Origin: Rhodopirellula sp.
GTDB taxonomy: Bacteria; Planctomycetota; Planctomycetia; Pirellulales; Pirellulaceae
Assembly (NCBI GenBank): GCA_002689655.1
Contig: NZHC01000009.1
Location: 1 to 64,000, forward strand
DNA length: 64,000 bases
Direction: 5' to 3'
Shown here: piece after piece, positions 63,201-64,000 of the stretch
How the letters are laid out: each line of letters opens with the position of its first letter
How positions within the stretch are numbered: position 1 is the first letter of the stretch
Notes under the pieces: model-generated
What the model saw: only the letters and a program-made list of their open reading frames with translations
Database searches by the model: none
What the model was told of the DNA's origin: nothing
Position numbers and translations under genes: made by a program

Positions 63201-64000
63201 ATGGAATGGCCCGTCCACACCATGATCAACGCAAGACTCGAACCTGACGCGGAACTTAGAAAACTGGATCGTCTGCGATACGGCAAAGAATTCAACGCCG
63301 CCAGAGGACGCGTATCATCTCGCCGTTGGCGAGATGAGCAAATGATCGCTGCAGATGCTGATCTTTCGGACATGGAACGTGAATATGATTCAGCGATCGC
63401 TGCGCTTAGCGATGGAGTTGAAAACGCTCGTGAGACAATCCGACAGTATGTCCTGACCTTGCCAGAACAAGCACGTGAAGCGGCTGAAAAAGTCAAACAG
63501 GCAGAAGAACGCATCGAGACAAGACAGGACACTACATCTGAAACGGCAGAGAAGTTAGCGGACAAGCAACAGGATGCCGCCGAGGCGACGAAAGAAACGA
63601 TGGAGGCTCTTGTTGATTTTGCGAACACGGCTTCCATCACTGACGAAGCTGAACGCGAACTGGCCAGAGACGCCGATGCTGCAGCAGCACAGATTCAAGA
63701 TGCGGCCCAGCGGGCTGAGGAGTCCATGCAGGAGGCGCAACAAGCGTCCGGTGCCCAACAGCGGCAACAAGCCCTTGAACAAACTGCCGAGGCGTTGGAC
63801 CAGCTTGCCGAGGCACTTGAGCAAACCGCAGCTCACTTTGAAGCGGCCGAAAATGGCGAAGAATTAGAACAGTCCCGTGATAATCTTCGGCAAGCCGAAG
63901 CAGCGCTGGACATGCAGAACGAGATCGACCAACGCTTTGATGAAGCGGAACGGATGGCTGACTCTGCCCAAAGCACGCCAGAGGAGTTGATGGAGCAACT
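60273..64000 (+). CDS. Large DUF4175-like membrane protein with coiled-coil, runs off window
   Basis: Starts at the ATG three bases after the previous stop; 1242 codons are visible and no stop is reached. Three helices lie in the first 180 residues (LLLLRSVAGGLAFLILVMAF, LTSYAAALFAFWFLGL and LLTSALITFAFLTLFAI). Then come two or three Ig-like beta segments (STDIEILKPTPPTGFV, VLLTVRFDEPVENAHI). From about residue 540 it is strongly helical, rich in Gln, Ala and Glu (AEEAMQEA-type repeats from about 1070), and probably coiled coil. Planctomycete BatA operons often end with such DUF4175-like proteins; function is unknown. Coupling in the operon suggests an envelope role with the vWA proteins. Confidence 0.85.
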   Translation, partial: MSLDTNFSRGLKLDPQTTHALSHFAQRRRMLLLLRSVAGGLAFLILVMAFVAVCDYLFLLSDGVRWTLSLTSYAAALFAFWFLGLRHIRKHDPRSIARKLESADPLLREDLLSAVELADPNEANGSIGFRNELQQDVGRRSAGLDFSKVLPVKLIKRWLLTSALITFAFLTLFAIPQLQFARRIARAMLPMVAIERASSTDIEILKPTPPTGFVAEGDAVGVVVHVSGEPAEEVYLQWITTDGLEGETVMTPRISSPKTTQTGTLDHQDTYAANLSIGTTPLRYRIIAGDGITLWHELTPLPRPSVNVFEKRYEFPSYAKLPDRIETAEHGDLKAMTGSKVLLTVRFDEPVENAHISFGDRGVTPWQLKPVEGNEHEFTATFPISSAANYQIDATSRRSGLNNPFSPQYSVTPVPDASPAVQWDTSLPNTVLVSPIDVLPMRVIATDDLPIDDVVQEYRINGGPLVRVPLPIEIPSRDLNISWNWDLLTLGNKMKGQNNASQETLQLSGGDIIQTRVVAIDRKGQAGVSRFLEVLIAEPGFDRNRHDHLNSMRIITEAIAKWAKEVSDLMQTASENKQDKFNETIEKATQLNAQREPLMQLLKQQIQSSGKSIQSSEWELVGRSIAKVDRELRNWISESNWVHLQESDAWKSDREQATRNLINRAKRMVQDASRIKRYTQAIFGKTLSIGIIDDVMALQESVTPLTNSEDPNAAKRLPRHLKVAIGRLEAIELLIQEHIDALPDSTSTHLDTWTNWIDSWASRLQASIDEPPSEASAQALITSFQRELQNQHRSGIFDARLTATLSDMLRELQIQVSSSGDNVRQLLLSGEAINREKQNQEESEDNSDNAAQAARSLALGELQFSLARDSILKRLSQDEALHRSRMNLDPQFAADLNLMHRAIDNVTENGFTAYRDENPTPMHQKLGYAFQTLEAYHVAKRYLTELRELLLAERQLETNANSKIDHAHRLDRVGVGMEWPVHTMINARLEPDAELRKLDRLRYGKEFNAARGRVSSRRWRDEQMIAADADLSDMEREYDSAIAALSDGVENARETIRQYVLTLPEQAREAAEKVKQAEERIETRQDTTSETAEKLADKQQDAAEATKETMEALVDFANTASITDEAERELARDADAAAAQIQDAAQRAEESMQEAQQASGAQQRQQALEQTAEALDQLAEALEQTAAHFEAAENGEELEQSRDNLRQAEAALDMQNEIDQRFDEAERMADSAQSTPEELMEQ

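Overview
The window looks like chromosomal DNA of a planctomycete, probably Pirellulaceae (Rhodopirellula-like). The evidence is the combination of two secreted sulfatases, three Gfo/Idh/MocA oxidoreductases (two with twin-arginine signals), a ThuA-like protein, large TPR proteins, a BNR/sialidase protein, DUF1573 and DUF3467 proteins, ABC-2 permeases with the typical 'NPILVKE' N-terminus, and a DUF58/BatA/vWA operon. GC content is moderate. Many genes have weak or no Shine-Dalgarno sequences and several seem to use TTG starts. No rRNA, tRNA, CRISPR array, insertion sequence or phage gene was found. The genus is an inference.

Layout. 1-7.1 kb (minus): 5'-part of a sulfatase, two overlapping TPR proteins and a five-Asp-box sialidase-like protein. 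7.7-8.8 kb (plus): acyltransferase-3 membrane protein. 9.1-13.5 kb (minus): ATP-type PEP carboxykinase, DUF1573 protein, Maf pyrophosphatase, tandem-DUF3467 protein. 13.8-19.5 kb (minus): a five-gene overlapping ABC operon (small membrane protein, large membrane protein, ATPase, a 65-residue Cys-rich protein, permease). 20.3-24.5 kb: membrane-anchored hypothetical protein, TauE/SafE permease with a MalK-like ATPase, exported MsrB with a clear terminator. 25-33.8 kb (plus): DPP-IV-type peptidase, threonine-aldolase-like enzyme, sulfatase, 2-Cys peroxiredoxin, unknown protein, Gfo/Idh/MocA protein. 34-41.4 kb (minus): second Gfo/Idh/MocA protein, an amidohydrolase/serine beta-lactamase fusion, Sua5/YrdC, ThuA-like protein. 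41.6-45.4 kb: a 1290-residue hybrid histidine kinase. 46-50.4 kb: third Gfo/Idh/MocA protein, a small membrane protein, UvrD/Rep helicase. 50.5-64 kb: a two-gene tandem-AAA + vWA unit divergent from a four-gene DUF58/BatA/vWA/large coiled-coil operon that runs off the edge.

How the genes fit together. Sulfatases, the sialidase-like protein, oxidoreductases and the exported peptidase suggest breakdown of sulfated glycans and proteins outside the cytoplasm, with PEP carboxykinase serving gluconeogenesis. The last 13.5 kb holds four separate vWA/MIDAS proteins beside a RavA-like ATPase with two AAA modules, resembling a chaperone-type ATPase plus adaptor set. The most distinctive window-wide signal is a series of short, nearly perfect tandem duplications (6-21 bp units): inside genes the periods are multiples of three, in intergenic DNA two of them are not. 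Three of them lie in linkers of one histidine kinase.
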